Positions 1-7,141 of a stretch of 41,009 nucleotides of DNA are shown here, one piece after another. Position numbers and translations under genes: made by a program. Numbering within the stretch: the stretch's first letter is position 1; each line of letters opens with the position of its first letter. Under the pieces are notes generated by a model, which worked only from the letters and a program-made list of their open reading frames with translations, had not been told where the DNA came from and ran no database searches. Source of the DNA: Candidatus Nanopelagicales bacterium (GTDB lineage Bacteria > Actinomycetota > Actinomycetes > S36-B12); the NCBI GenBank assembly GCA_017854795.1, contig JAFMHB010000002.1, positions 1,896 through 42,904 on the forward strand. Direction: 5' to 3'.

Positions 1-1227
1 GCGGAAATCCTGACGGCGCTTGGTCAGACATCGCTAACTGATCGGATAGGTGCGCCCACCTGGCTGGTGCTTGGCGTTGCATCCCGCTCAGGGCAGATGT
101 CCCTTGAACTCGCCGCCCCGGAGTTGTACGGAGGCCAGGCGGGCATCGCGGCGACACTGTTCGCCCAGGCATTGGTGAGTGACAACGCAGATGACCGAGC
201 TTTCGCTGAGCGGGCAATGCAACCACTGATCACCATGCTGGGCGACGACGGGATGCGGTTTCGCACCCAGCGCGACCGTGGGCTGGGGTTCGCCGGATAC
301 GGGGGTGTGCTCAGACTGCTGGCGATGCTGGACAACGAGGGTTGGTACCCACCGGCGGCTGATCTGCTGGCCACTGCGGTGGCTCACATAGACCGAGGTC
401 TGATCGCTGGTGATAGCAGCCTGGATGTGATCGGCGGGGTTGCCGGCTCGCTAGGCGTTGTCGCGAACTTCGCGAGTCGAACTGACACGGGTAAAGACCT
501 CACGGCTGCCATGGCTAGTCGGCTGATGCAGGCGCAGGATGCAAGTGGAGGGTGGGCACTCTTGGGAGTGGGTTTCGGGCGCGCGGGTAGCCCGCTGACC
601 GGACTGGGGCATGGAGCCAGCGGAATGGGACTTGCTCTCCTTGAGGCAGGTGTAGCTCTTGAAGACGAGGCGATGGTGGCAGCGGGCGCGAGAGCCTTCG
701 CCTACGAGGATTCCGTATTCGATACGGATGAAGGCAATTGGCCGGACTTCCGACTGCCGGGTGACGAACGCAGCTTCATGTTGGGCTGGTGCGCGGGGGC
801 ACCGGGAATCGGCCTGGCTCGCATGCGAGCTCTGGAGTTGCTGCCAGAGCACCCTGATGCGTTGCTCTGGCGGCGCGACCTAGAACTCAGTGCCGAAGCG
901 ATGGCTTCGTTGGATCTGCAGCTGCGGGATCACGTGTGCTGCGGCAACTTCGGCCGAGCGATATCGCTGGGGCTCATGGGTCGCTCGATGCAACGCCCCG
1001 ATTGGGTTGCTACCGCGGGCGATCTCGTGGACTCGATCCAGGCGCGCGCAGTGCAGGACTGTGGTTTCGCCTTGGGTCCGGCTGGAACTGCACGGGCGGG
1101 GTATGAGACCCCGCATCAGATACCCTCGTTCATGCAAGGGCTCTCCGGGATTGCTTTTGCGTCCCTGATTGGACCGTCGAGCACCGCACTCGTACCTCTG
1201 CTCGTGGGCGGAACCAATCAACGGTGA
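1..1227 (+). CDS. lanM: Class II lanthipeptide synthetase (LanM), C-terminal cyclase part, 5' end outside window
   Basis: The frame is open from base 1, so this is the 3' part of a longer gene. LanM enzymes dehydrate Ser/Thr in a precursor peptide with an N-terminal domain (outside the window) and close thioether rings with a C-terminal LanC-like domain. Seen here: the entry to the cyclase domain (ELYGGQAGIA), the HGASG motif with its His at 610-612, WCAGAPGIGLAR with the zinc-ligand Cys at 790-792, and HVCCGNFG with two adjacent Cys at 937-942. Classical LanC/LanM enzymes have Cys-His-Gly in the last motif. A Cys-Cys-Gly version gives the three-Cys zinc site known from the ProcM-like branch, which tends to be substrate-tolerant. 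The gene is richer in G+C than most of the window (39 of 60 bases at 421-480). A precursor gene follows 131 bp downstream. Assignment of the fold is firm; the LanM class is inferred from the motif and the missing N-terminus. Confidence 0.88.
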   Translation, partial: AEILTALGQTSLTDRIGAPTWLVLGVASRSGQMSLELAAPELYGGQAGIAATLFAQALVSDNADDRAFAERAMQPLITMLGDDGMRFRTQRDRGLGFAGYGGVLRLLAMLDNEGWYPPAADLLATAVAHIDRGLIAGDSSLDVIGGVAGSLGVVANFASRTDTGKDLTAAMASRLMQAQDASGGWALLGVGFGRAGSPLTGLGHGASGMGLALLEAGVALEDEAMVAAGARAFAYEDSVFDTDEGNWPDFRLPGDERSFMLGWCAGAPGIGLARMRALELLPEHPDALLWRRDLELSAEAMASLDLQLRDHVCCGNFGRAISLGLMGRSMQRPDWVATAGDLVDSIQARAVQDCGFALGPAGTARAGYETPHQIPSFMQGLSGIAFASLIGPSSTALVPLLVGGTNQR

Positions 1228-1246
1228 TTCGGACTTGCCTCCTTGT

Positions 1247-1269
1247 GCCACGTGTCTTGTGGCTTTTTT
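1247..1269 (+). terminator. Short hairpin with T6 tract after lanM
   Basis: GCCAC (1247-1251) can pair with GTGGC (1259-1263) around a 7-base loop, followed directly by six T (1264-1269). The stem is short but the T tract is good. It would end lanM transcription before the precursor gene, so the precursor probably has its own promoter. Confidence 0.6.
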
Positions 1270-1314
1270 CTCCGCTCGTATGACTACAGTGTTTTCACGG
1301 TGGTCGGGTCTGAC

Positions 1315-1341
1315 TTGGTCGAGATAGTCTCGCGTTACTAA
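1315..1341 (+). promoter_or_regulatory. Possible promoter of the lanthipeptide precursor gene
   Basis: TTGGTC at 1315-1320 and TACTAA at 1336-1341 resemble -35 and -10 elements, but the spacer is only 15 bases. They lie between the lanM terminator and the precursor start at 1359. This is a weak call based on consensus likeness alone. Confidence 0.3.
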
Positions 1342-1358
1342 TTGTCAATGGAGGATGC

Positions 1359-1658
1359 ATGGATGCTCAAGGTTTTTTAGCCGCACTTGCCCCGGCTGTG
1401 TCGGATGCGGATGCGCGGGAACGTTTCCTTGCTGACCCGAAAACGGTACTGGCAGCTGCAGGGTTGGATCTGCCGCAATGGTTTGCGGTGAGTGCACGTG
1501 AAGGTGATGCGGCCGAACTCACCATCACCTTGCCAGCCCTACGCGACCCTGACACCGATCTCAGCGATGCCGACCTTGATGCTGTTGGTGGGGGGACATA
1601 CGGTGGGTTGCGGCCTTCTAACACGTATGGCTCTGGTCAGCCTGGTTGTACCGGATAG
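1359..1658 (+). CDS. Lanthipeptide precursor with nitrile-hydratase-like (NHLP) leader
   Basis: A 99-residue peptide. Residues ~1-79 match the NHLP type of RiPP leader, which derives from the nitrile hydratase alpha subunit: a segment with RERFLADPKTVLAAAGLDLP, then a beta-rich stretch (ELTITLPAL), then LSDADLDAVGGG. The triple Gly is a typical cut site for a C39-type peptidase-transporter. The predicted core is TYGGLRPSNTYGSGQPGCTG (1596-1655): one Cys (core position 18) and five Ser/Thr (1, 8, 10, 13, 19), so at most one lanthionine or methyllanthionine ring plus dehydrated residues. The start ATG at 1359 has GGAGG at 1350-1354. The gene lies just after lanM, its likely modifying enzyme. 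No transporter or protease gene is visible in the window, so it would have to be upstream or elsewhere. The family is recognised from sequence pattern; ring topology is not known. Confidence 0.87.
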   Translation: MDAQGFLAALAPAVSDADARERFLADPKTVLAAAGLDLPQWFAVSAREGDAAELTITLPALRDPDTDLSDADLDAVGGGTYGGLRPSNTYGSGQPGCTG

Positions 1659-1773
1659 ACATGATTCCGTGGTGCGGAACTCCACGTGTAGTGGTGGTGG
1701 ACCGTGTTGGCATGGTTCGTGGGCGTCTACACTCAAAAGTCAATAGACAAATCGAAGAGCTCGAGGAGAACAA

Positions 1774-2235
1774 ATGATGAAAACTATAGGTAGGCATGTG
1801 CGTCGAATGACACTTCTTTCGGCGGTCATCGCTTTGTTGTCCATGGCTGTTGTAGTACCTGCAGCTAACGCAGCGCCCGGTGATGCAGCAGTCCTGAAGG
1901 GTACGTGGGTTGGAACGTACAGCGGTTACAGCAATTCCGGCCGCAAGAGTGGGCTGGAGAAAATTGTGATTTCATTGGTCAAAGGAAGTACTGCTCGTGG
2001 TACCTGGCAGTCGCGATCCTCTGCAACGGCCAAGTGGAGCAAGCCTAAGCCGGTGAACTTGTCGGTGTATGCGCAGGAAGATGACGACTCGCTACCGACC
2101 GATTACATTTCAGGAGCAGATGCCGATGGAATTTACGTGGGCAAACTTGTGACATCGAAAAATCGACTGGTGTTCTCTTACAGCTCGCCCGCCAAAGATC
2201 TGCTCGTGTTGACTTTGGACCTCAAAAAGAAGTAG
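1774..2235 (+). CDS. Small secreted protein of unknown function (intact copy of the duplicated gene)
   Basis: A 153-residue protein with an N-terminal signal peptide: basic start (KTIGRHVRR), hydrophobic stretch, and an AANAAP-like cleavage site near residue 34. The mature part begins with LKGTWVGTYSGY and alternates short polar and hydrophobic beta-type segments, ending in a basic LKKK tail. It looks like a small beta-barrel-like exported protein, but I do not recognise a named family. ATG at 1774 (or 1777) is preceded by AGGAG at 1764-1768. From residue ~42 onward the DNA is repeated almost exactly at 5076-5414, where the signal peptide is missing. It follows the lanthipeptide precursor on the same strand, but a shared function is not shown. 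Immunity or an unrelated cell-surface role are both open. Confidence 0.75.
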   Translation: MMKTIGRHVRRMTLLSAVIALLSMAVVVPAANAAPGDAAVLKGTWVGTYSGYSNSGRKSGLEKIVISLVKGSTARGTWQSRSSATAKWSKPKPVNLSVYAQEDDDSLPTDYISGADADGIYVGKLVTSKNRLVFSYSSPAKDLLVLTLDLKKK

Positions 2236-2280
2236 CAAGTCCGTGACCTCACCGATCAAGAATCCGGTGAGGTCACCGTG
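1897..2280 (+). repeat. Direct repeat, copy 1 (384 bp)
   Basis: Matches 5076-5459 at a constant offset of 3179 bases with three mismatches that I can find: CG/TA at 1942-1943 (Arg to Tyr codon) and C/G at 2277. It covers most of the small secreted protein gene plus its terminator hairpin. Copy 1 keeps the gene's 5' end and signal peptide. The clear identity stops at 2280; a GGTTAGG...AATTTT similarity just beyond may be a degraded continuation. Confidence 0.95.
2243..2276 (+). terminator. Perfect 12-bp hairpin after the small secreted protein
   Basis: GTGACCTCACCG (2243-2254) pairs perfectly with CGGTGAGGTCAC (2265-2276) across a 10-base loop, 7 bases after the stop codon. No T tract follows in this copy. 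The pseudogene copy at 5420-5457 carries a longer, 14-bp version. Confidence 0.65.
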
Positions 2281-2654
2281 GCTGGGGTTAGGCCATGAAT
2301 TTTGGTAAGGACCACGACTGGAATACAGGTGTTTTACGCTGACGCCGAAATTATCTATGAACTCGCAGGCACGTTGAAACTGGAATGGGAAATCATGGTG
2401 TAGCCGCCGTCGGACAAGACTCACGTGTGGCCTTCGCTTTCTGGGTATCCGTACGCGCGTGTGCATGTGTGTGGCAATCACCCGCAAGACCACCTCGCAA
2501 CTTGGTAAACGGGTTTGCGGACTAGGGCCATCACCTAGACTTTGAATCCGTGAGGAGTGGCTACCCACCCAAACCTTCATTCGTCAAAACAAGTACTCTC
2601 ACAGGGCATTGATTCACGGGTCATTCTGGCTCAAGCACTGATCGAAGGAAACCC
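2281..2654. other. Gene-poor stretch before the pentapeptide gene
   Basis: No convincing gene. A short run on the plus strand around 2333-2403 reads ADAEIIYELAGTLKLEWEI before a stop and could be a relic of a coding sequence, but it has no start, no RBS and no recognisable family. The 3' end carries the RBS (GAAGGA, 2644-2649) of the next gene. Confidence 0.5.
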
Positions 2655-3971
2655 GTGAAATCTAAGTACAGCGTCTTATTCACCGCATTTATGCTGCTGC
2701 CTGCCTTGTTTGTGGTCGGACTTACTGGCACAGCGAGTGCCGCTTCACCGACACTAACCCTCACCGACTGCACCACTGACGTGGCAGGGCGTACGTTTGA
2801 GGTTGAGCCAGGATATCCACTCACTGTAGTTTTCACAGATCCTTGCCTGTGGGACATGTCCAATTATGCCGGGTTCGCTTCAGCTAATCGGGGCAGTCTC
2901 AGTGCTGCAATATCACTTGGCGATGGCGGAACCACCATTGGCGAAATTAGGCGATCTGCGTCCTTCGGGCAGGTAACCCTGACTATCACGGCACAGCCTG
3001 GACAGGTTGGCCTCTCCACAAATACGACGTATTTCCGAGCACCTGGTGACTTCTTTCAACTATTCACAGTACGAGTATCGCGACCCGTGTCGGTCACCTG
3101 TCCAACCTTGAGTGGTAGCGCGCCCTACACCGTAACTCCAGGAGCATCTGCTGGAGTGAATTGGTCTGGATGTGCCCTCCAAGATGCAGACTTTAGGGGC
3201 GCAAATCTAAATGGCGCAGATTTGAGCGGCGCAGATTTGAGCGGCGCAGACCTCAGCGCTGCGAATTTGAGCAACGCGAACCTCACCGGAGCCAATCTGG
3301 ACAACGCGGATTTCGGAAGCATCACAATGGGTGGTGCCACACTTGAGAGGGCGAGTTTCAGCGGAGCGAACTTCAGCGACGCCGACCTCAACGGCTTGGA
3401 TTTCAGTAATTTAGTTGCCGATGGCGCAATTTTCAGTGGAGGGAATCTGACTAGTGTGAATTTCAGCGGCGCGAATCTCACCGAGGCTGACTTCACTGGT
3501 GCCGATTTAACCCAAGCCGATTTCAGCGGCGCGGGGATCGAGGACGCAATGTTCAACTCACCTGATGCATTTGTCCGTTGTTCCGACTCAGGCAACCTAG
3601 GAACTGGGATTCCGTGGGATCCGGGAACTACATTGCCTGCAGGCTGGAGTTTCAGCGCGGGAACCCTCTTCGTACCTGTCAGCGCTTGTGTCATTGCTCC
3701 CGTCATCCCAGTGGCAGTTACCTTGGATTATCGGGGCGGATCCACAGGCGGGGTAAGCGTGACAAGCGCTGTGCTTCAAGTTGGCGGAACAACAAACTCC
3801 CTACCAACGCCATCGAAGAATGCGCTGGAATTCACGGGCTGGTTTAGCACGTCCTCTTTACTCCAGGGCAGAAAAATTATCACCGTTGAAGCCAGCGATG
3901 CGGGAAATATTTTCGCAGGATTCATTCCTCCTGAATTGGTTGCGGTACTGGAGACCATCGGGACTTTGTGA
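2655..3971 (+). CDS. Secreted pentapeptide-repeat protein with InlB-like repeat
   Basis: A 438-residue protein starting at GTG 2655 with GAAGGA 6 bases upstream. It has a signal peptide (TASA near residue 29), then a beta-type domain with paired Cys (~31-165), about 125 residues of pentapeptide repeats A(D/N)LSG (~173-297), and a segment at ~355-400 with the LDYRGG...LPTPSKNALEFTGWFS pattern of InlB/Listeria-Bacteroides beta-grasp repeats. Pentapeptide repeats fold as a right-handed quadrilateral beta-helix; InlB-type repeats are common in surface proteins. No LPXTG or C-terminal anchor is visible, so release or non-covalent wall association is likely. Neighbouring codons repeat at 15-bp spacing (GCAGATTTGAGCGGC), a sign of recent repeat expansion. 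The gene lies inside the region bracketed by the 384-bp direct repeats. Function unknown; an adhesin or surface-layer role is inference. Confidence 0.85.
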   Translation: MKSKYSVLFTAFMLLPALFVVGLTGTASAASPTLTLTDCTTDVAGRTFEVEPGYPLTVVFTDPCLWDMSNYAGFASANRGSLSAAISLGDGGTTIGEIRRSASFGQVTLTITAQPGQVGLSTNTTYFRAPGDFFQLFTVRVSRPVSVTCPTLSGSAPYTVTPGASAGVNWSGCALQDADFRGANLNGADLSGADLSGADLSAANLSNANLTGANLDNADFGSITMGGATLERASFSGANFSDADLNGLDFSNLVADGAIFSGGNLTSVNFSGANLTEADFTGADLTQADFSGAGIEDAMFNSPDAFVRCSDSGNLGTGIPWDPGTTLPAGWSFSAGTLFVPVSACVIAPVIPVAVTLDYRGGSTGGVSVTSAVLQVGGTTNSLPTPSKNALEFTGWFSTSSLLQGRKIITVEASDAGNIFAGFIPPELVAVLETIGTL

Positions 3972-4225
3972 CCTTTTCGGTCAGAGTAGGCAACCTTTCA
4001 CCTGATTCGGTATCCGCCACAACCAGAGTGTGCTCAGATGCATGAGGCAAGAAAGCTCTGCTCTGTTCGCGACCTGAGGAGCGGACATAACGGTCAGGCA
4101 AGATTTCGACGTGGAGAAACACCTGCGGTGCTCTGAATTGTCGTATAGTCCGACTCTGTACTCAGATACATTTGATCACCCGACACCGTTGGCTCAGTCG
4201 AGGTCCGTATTACAGGAGAAGAGCA

Positions 4226-4933
4226 TTGAATATTCGGCGAGCATTGACCGTACTCATAGCAGGCTGCACTGTGGCAGGTGGCGTCTCGGTGGGCATAGCC
4301 CCAGTGGCGTCCGCGGTCACCATTGAGATTCCCGTTTACTGCGATCAGGACATCACCGTGGTTGCTGAGGTCGGTGATACTTTGAAATTTTCATTTGAAT
4401 TACCGACATGCGATGACGAGGATTCTGTATTTTGGAATACCGTTGACCAGACAAATTCCGGATTCGTCGGTACACCATCTTTTCTTAGGGGTGGTGATTG
4501 TTCCTTTTTGAATAATACGTGTGATTCAAGTTTCGGCAGTTGGTCCTACATAGCAGATGGCGGAGATATTAGAGTGACAACAGCGCTGTTGGGTGCAAAC
4601 TATGAATCTGACTCCCTAGTAATTGGAGAGACAATTGCCTTGATCTCAGGCGATGGGTTGACCTACTACCGCGTCATTTTGGGTGCCCCGACAAATGAAG
4701 GTTCAGGCCAAGTGCCCATAGCCCCGATGCAAGGCCTTCCACTTCCTGCATCGGGGAGCTGCGCCGATGTAGATGAGTCGGTTATGACATGGGGACGACA
4801 GGTAGTGGGCGGATGGTCGAAATCCTGGCAATCCTGGGCAGTTTCGGACGATCCGACCGTGCCGCGTTGGCAGGGATTCGCGTGCATTCGCAATATCCAT
4901 TGGACACCGTCGGGTTGGGTCCTGAGTTCATAA
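4226..4933 (+). CDS. Secreted Cys/Trp-rich protein, unknown function, TTG start
   Basis: The best start is TTG 4226, because AGGAG lies at 4214-4218 and the protein then begins MNIRRALTVLIAG, a clean signal peptide ending near VASAV. An ATG at 4172 in the same frame would put 18 basic residues before it and lacks an obvious RBS. The 235-residue product has an N-terminal beta-type domain with Cys pairs (EIPVYCDQD, GDTLKFSFELPTC), resembling in layout the first domain of the preceding pentapeptide protein. It also has a C-terminal Trp-rich module (SCADVDES...WGRQVVGGWSKSWQSW...WQGFACIRNIHW) with two more Cys. Such C-terminal modules occur in actinobacterial secreted proteins, but I cannot name the family. 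Base composition is clearly low here (20 G+C of 60 at 4381-4440), unlike the flanking genes, which suggests separate ancestry. Confidence 0.72.
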   Translation: MNIRRALTVLIAGCTVAGGVSVGIAPVASAVTIEIPVYCDQDITVVAEVGDTLKFSFELPTCDDEDSVFWNTVDQTNSGFVGTPSFLRGGDCSFLNNTCDSSFGSWSYIADGGDIRVTTALLGANYESDSLVIGETIALISGDGLTYYRVILGAPTNEGSGQVPIAPMQGLPLPASGSCADVDESVMTWGRQVVGGWSKSWQSWAVSDDPTVPRWQGFACIRNIHWTPSGWVLSS

Positions 4934-4984
4934 AGAATCCCTAAGTGCGCTTTGCCGAGACGATGGTCAGACAAGCCGGCCACG

Positions 4985-5003
4985 AGTTCACCGAGTGAAC
5001 TTT
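4985..5003 (+). terminator. Weak hairpin after the Trp-rich protein gene
   Basis: AGTTCAC (4985-4991) pairs perfectly with GTGAACT (4995-5001) around CGA, about 50 bases after the stop codon. Only a short T run follows (5001-5003), so termination strength is uncertain. Confidence 0.35.
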
Positions 5004-5075
5004 CAGGGAACCTTGGTTAGTAGACCCCAGCCTGCTACTTCGTGCGCTGAGTAGCGCGAGGAGTAGTCAAGTCTT

Positions 5076-5414
5076 AAGGGTACGTGGGTTGGAACGTACA
5101 GCGGTTACAGCAATTCCGGCTACAAGAGTGGGCTGGAGAAAATTGTGATTTCATTGGTCAAAGGAAGTACTGCTCGTGGTACCTGGCAGTCGCGATCCTC
5201 TGCAACGGCCAAGTGGAGCAAGCCTAAGCCGGTGAACTTGTCGGTGTATGCGCAGGAAGATGACGACTCGCTACCGACCGATTACATTTCAGGAGCAGAT
5301 GCCGATGGAATTTACGTGGGCAAACTTGTGACATCGAAAAATCGACTGGTGTTCTCTTACAGCTCGCCCGCCAAAGATCTGCTCGTGTTGACTTTGGACC
5401 TCAAAAAGAAGTAG
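5076..5414 (+). pseudogene. 5'-truncated copy of the small secreted protein gene
   Basis: Encodes the same residues as the 3' three-quarters of the gene at 1774-2235, with one visible amino-acid change (Arg to Tyr in the NSGxKSG segment). The signal peptide and start codon are missing, and an in-frame TAG at 5064-5066 closes the frame just upstream. A GTG at 5145 could start an 89-residue cytoplasmic fragment, but it has no RBS and lies inside the domain. The reading frame has not decayed, so the truncation is probably recent. Confidence 0.85.
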
Positions 5415-5419
5415 CAAGT

Positions 5420-5457
5420 CCGTGACCTCACCGATCAAGAATCCGGTGAGGTCACGG
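5420..5457 (+). terminator. 14-bp terminator hairpin of the truncated copy
   Basis: CCGTGACCTCACCG (5420-5433) pairs perfectly with CGGTGAGGTCACGG (5444-5457) over a 10-base loop, with TTTT four bases later. One base differs from copy 1 (G instead of C at 5456) and restores two outer pairs, which suggests copy 2 holds the ancestral terminator. Confidence 0.7.
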
Positions 5458-5459
5458 TG

Positions 5460-5908
5460 GGTTTTGTATCCCAGGTTAGGAATTTTCACCGAGCAGATTA
5501 ACGGAGCAATATTTGTGCAATGTTTATGAAAATCTTGCATCCACATTCGATGACCTCCACCTTCGAGGTGCTGGTCACTTGCTTCAGTGCGGCGTCGGAC
5601 AGAACGAACGCGGGCGCGGTCAGCGTGGACGGTTCCTGAATGAATGTTGGCCACTTCATCGCGTTGAATCTTGAAGGCGTGATCAGGAAGTAGATTCTGC
5701 AGTGGCGCGGACTGCTCGCGATCGAGTGCACGATCGACTCAAACGCCGCGAGTACGTTGACCGCCAATGATTACATTGCGTGAGCGACTAGATGCATTTC
5801 TTTCACTGAAGTGAACTGCAAGAGGCTTACCGCAATGTCACGTGCAGGCCCGCGGGATGAGTCCGTTTCAATGTCGATCTAGAGGTTGTGTTGATTGAAT
5901 TGTGCTGG
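5460..5908. other. Gene-poor stretch between island and MFS gene
   Basis: No gene I can support. The longest open frame is on the minus strand (5498-5767, 89 codons) and reads like plausible protein (AFESIVHSIASSPRHCRIYFLITPSRF). It has no recognised family and no clear RBS, so it may be a decayed fragment. No strong terminator or promoter was found. Confidence 0.45.
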
Positions 5909-7141
5909 TTAGTTGTTCGCAGGCAGGGTGGTTCTTTGCCCGTAGTTGATCGCGAGAGCGGCCACGGCTGCAATCATTGCGACCGCACAGAAGGCAACCA
6001 CTGCTGCGGGTGAGGCTGCGTCGATCATGAACCCCCAGAGAAGTACTCCAACGGGGGCCAGGAATGTTCCTAGGATGATCAGGGCGGCTACGCCGGACAT
6101 TTCGTCACCATGTGATCCTGATTTTGCTGCTGCGCCAATGATGAGTGGGCGAAAAGTGAATCTGCTGGCACCGATACCAACACCGATGATCATCCAAACG
6201 ACAAGTTCGAATTGTGGTAGCGCAAGCAAGATGCTGGAGGCGAATGCCAGCATGAATCCTGAAGTCCAAATTGCTGCCCATAGTGCGGCGGGGAACTCCT
6301 GGTGGTGCTTGAGGAGCCTCTTGGTCAGATAAGGCACAAAGAGTCTGCCGGCTGCTACCCCTGCGAGCATGAGGCCGGCTCCCGAGGGGAGCGGTGCGAG
6401 GTTGAGGTCGCTGAGAATCGGAACGATCATGGTGAGCATGGGCGTCACCGCGATTGCCCAAACCAGTGTCAGTAAAGCAAGTGGTCGTAATTGTGTGCTC
6501 CTGCCAAGCATGGCAAGGGTATTGCGCATTGGGTGCGCGTGTGACCGAACCTGTTTTGGCGCAGCTAATGGTCGAACAAAGATCGCGAACACGGCGAGCG
6601 GAATAGTGAGAAGACCATTGGCCACAATGCCGATGCCCGGATTTGTTTCATGGATCAAGAAACCGCCGAGACCGGCACCGAGCATGGCTGCGACACCAGA
6701 CACCGCGCTTCGCCGGGACAATGAAGAAGCCAGCGACTGAGTATCGATGTAGGAAGAAGCTATGAACGGTGTCAGAATTGCGGTGGCGCCAGACATGACT
6801 CCAAAGACGGGCGCTGCTATCAGTAGGACTGCAAGACTTGAATCCGTGGATACTTCGATTATTCCGACGATGGTCCAGGACGTTGCAACGCCAATTTGAG
6901 CCCAGGCAAAGACCTTGAGGGCGCCCCATTTGGCAGCTATGCGACTGGTCCACAGGGATGCGACACCTGCCGCCAGGAGCATGAGTGCGAGGAAAACGCC
7001 GGTTGTAATACCCCGGTTCCCGCTTGATGCATATGTTGTCGCGGAGGTCGCACCGAGCTGCCCCGCAATCGTTCCGGCAACTGCCAGTCCACCAACAAGC
7101 AGGAAGGTCGCTGTGCGCGGGTCGCGCTGAGCGTTCGGCAT
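5909..7141 (-). CDS. MFS transporter
   Basis: A 410-residue very hydrophobic protein with about twelve membrane-spanning stretches in two halves split by a basic central loop (RPLAAPKQVRSHAHPMRN). This is the layout of the major facilitator superfamily. There is no clear antibiotic- or sugar-specific signature, so the substrate is unknown. ATG at 7141 is chosen because AAAGGTGG lies just upstream of it and the protein then enters the first helix directly (TATFLLVGGLAVAG). An in-frame ATG at 7201 would add 20 residues with a weaker AGAGG. The gene runs away from tRNA-His and towards the accessory island. It could export a small molecule or peptide, but nothing ties it to the lanthipeptide genes. 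Confidence 0.85.
   Translation of the reverse strand: MPNAQRDPRTATFLLVGGLAVAGTIAGQLGATSATTYASSGNRGITTGVFLALMLLAAGVASLWTSRIAAKWGALKVFAWAQIGVATSWTIVGIIEVSTDSSLAVLLIAAPVFGVMSGATAILTPFIASSYIDTQSLASSLSRRSAVSGVAAMLGAGLGGFLIHETNPGIGIVANGLLTIPLAVFAIFVRPLAAPKQVRSHAHPMRNTLAMLGRSTQLRPLALLTLVWAIAVTPMLTMIVPILSDLNLAPLPSGAGLMLAGVAAGRLFVPYLTKRLLKHHQEFPAALWAAIWTSGFMLAFASSILLALPQFELVVWMIIGVGIGASRFTFRPLIIGAAAKSGSHGDEMSGVAALIILGTFLAPVGVLLWGFMIDAASPAAVVAFCAVAMIAAVAALAINYGQRTTLPANN

Larger units (their letters stand above)
5076..5459 (+). repeat. Direct repeat, copy 2 (384 bp)
   Basis: Partner of 1897-2280. Copy 2 lacks the gene's 5' end but has the better 3' end: the terminator stem is complete (14 bp) and is followed by TTTT at 5462-5465. 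The two copies are therefore complementary in which end is intact, as expected if DNA between 2281 and 5075 arrived by an event that duplicated part of this gene. Confidence 0.95.

Noticed and set aside
1492-1746. Second small plus-strand frame overlapping the precursor gene
   Set aside because: A different frame over the same DNA without leader-like sequence; the NHLP leader identifies the true frame.
3181-3540. Regular short repeats that could suggest a CRISPR array
   Set aside because: The repeats are 15 bp, in frame and encode A(D/N)LSG pentapeptides; there are no spacers and no cas genes.
3125-3706. Long open frame on the minus strand across the pentapeptide repeats (193 codons)
   Set aside because: It is a by-product of the 15-bp repeats of the real plus-strand gene; its Ser/Ala/Pro/Lys-rich repeat product mirrors the repeat, with no RBS or family.
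5909-7141. MFS gene as the lanthipeptide exporter
   Set aside because: It is on the opposite strand, 4 kb away, and GG-type leaders are normally cut by C39 ABC transporters; there is no positive evidence of a link.
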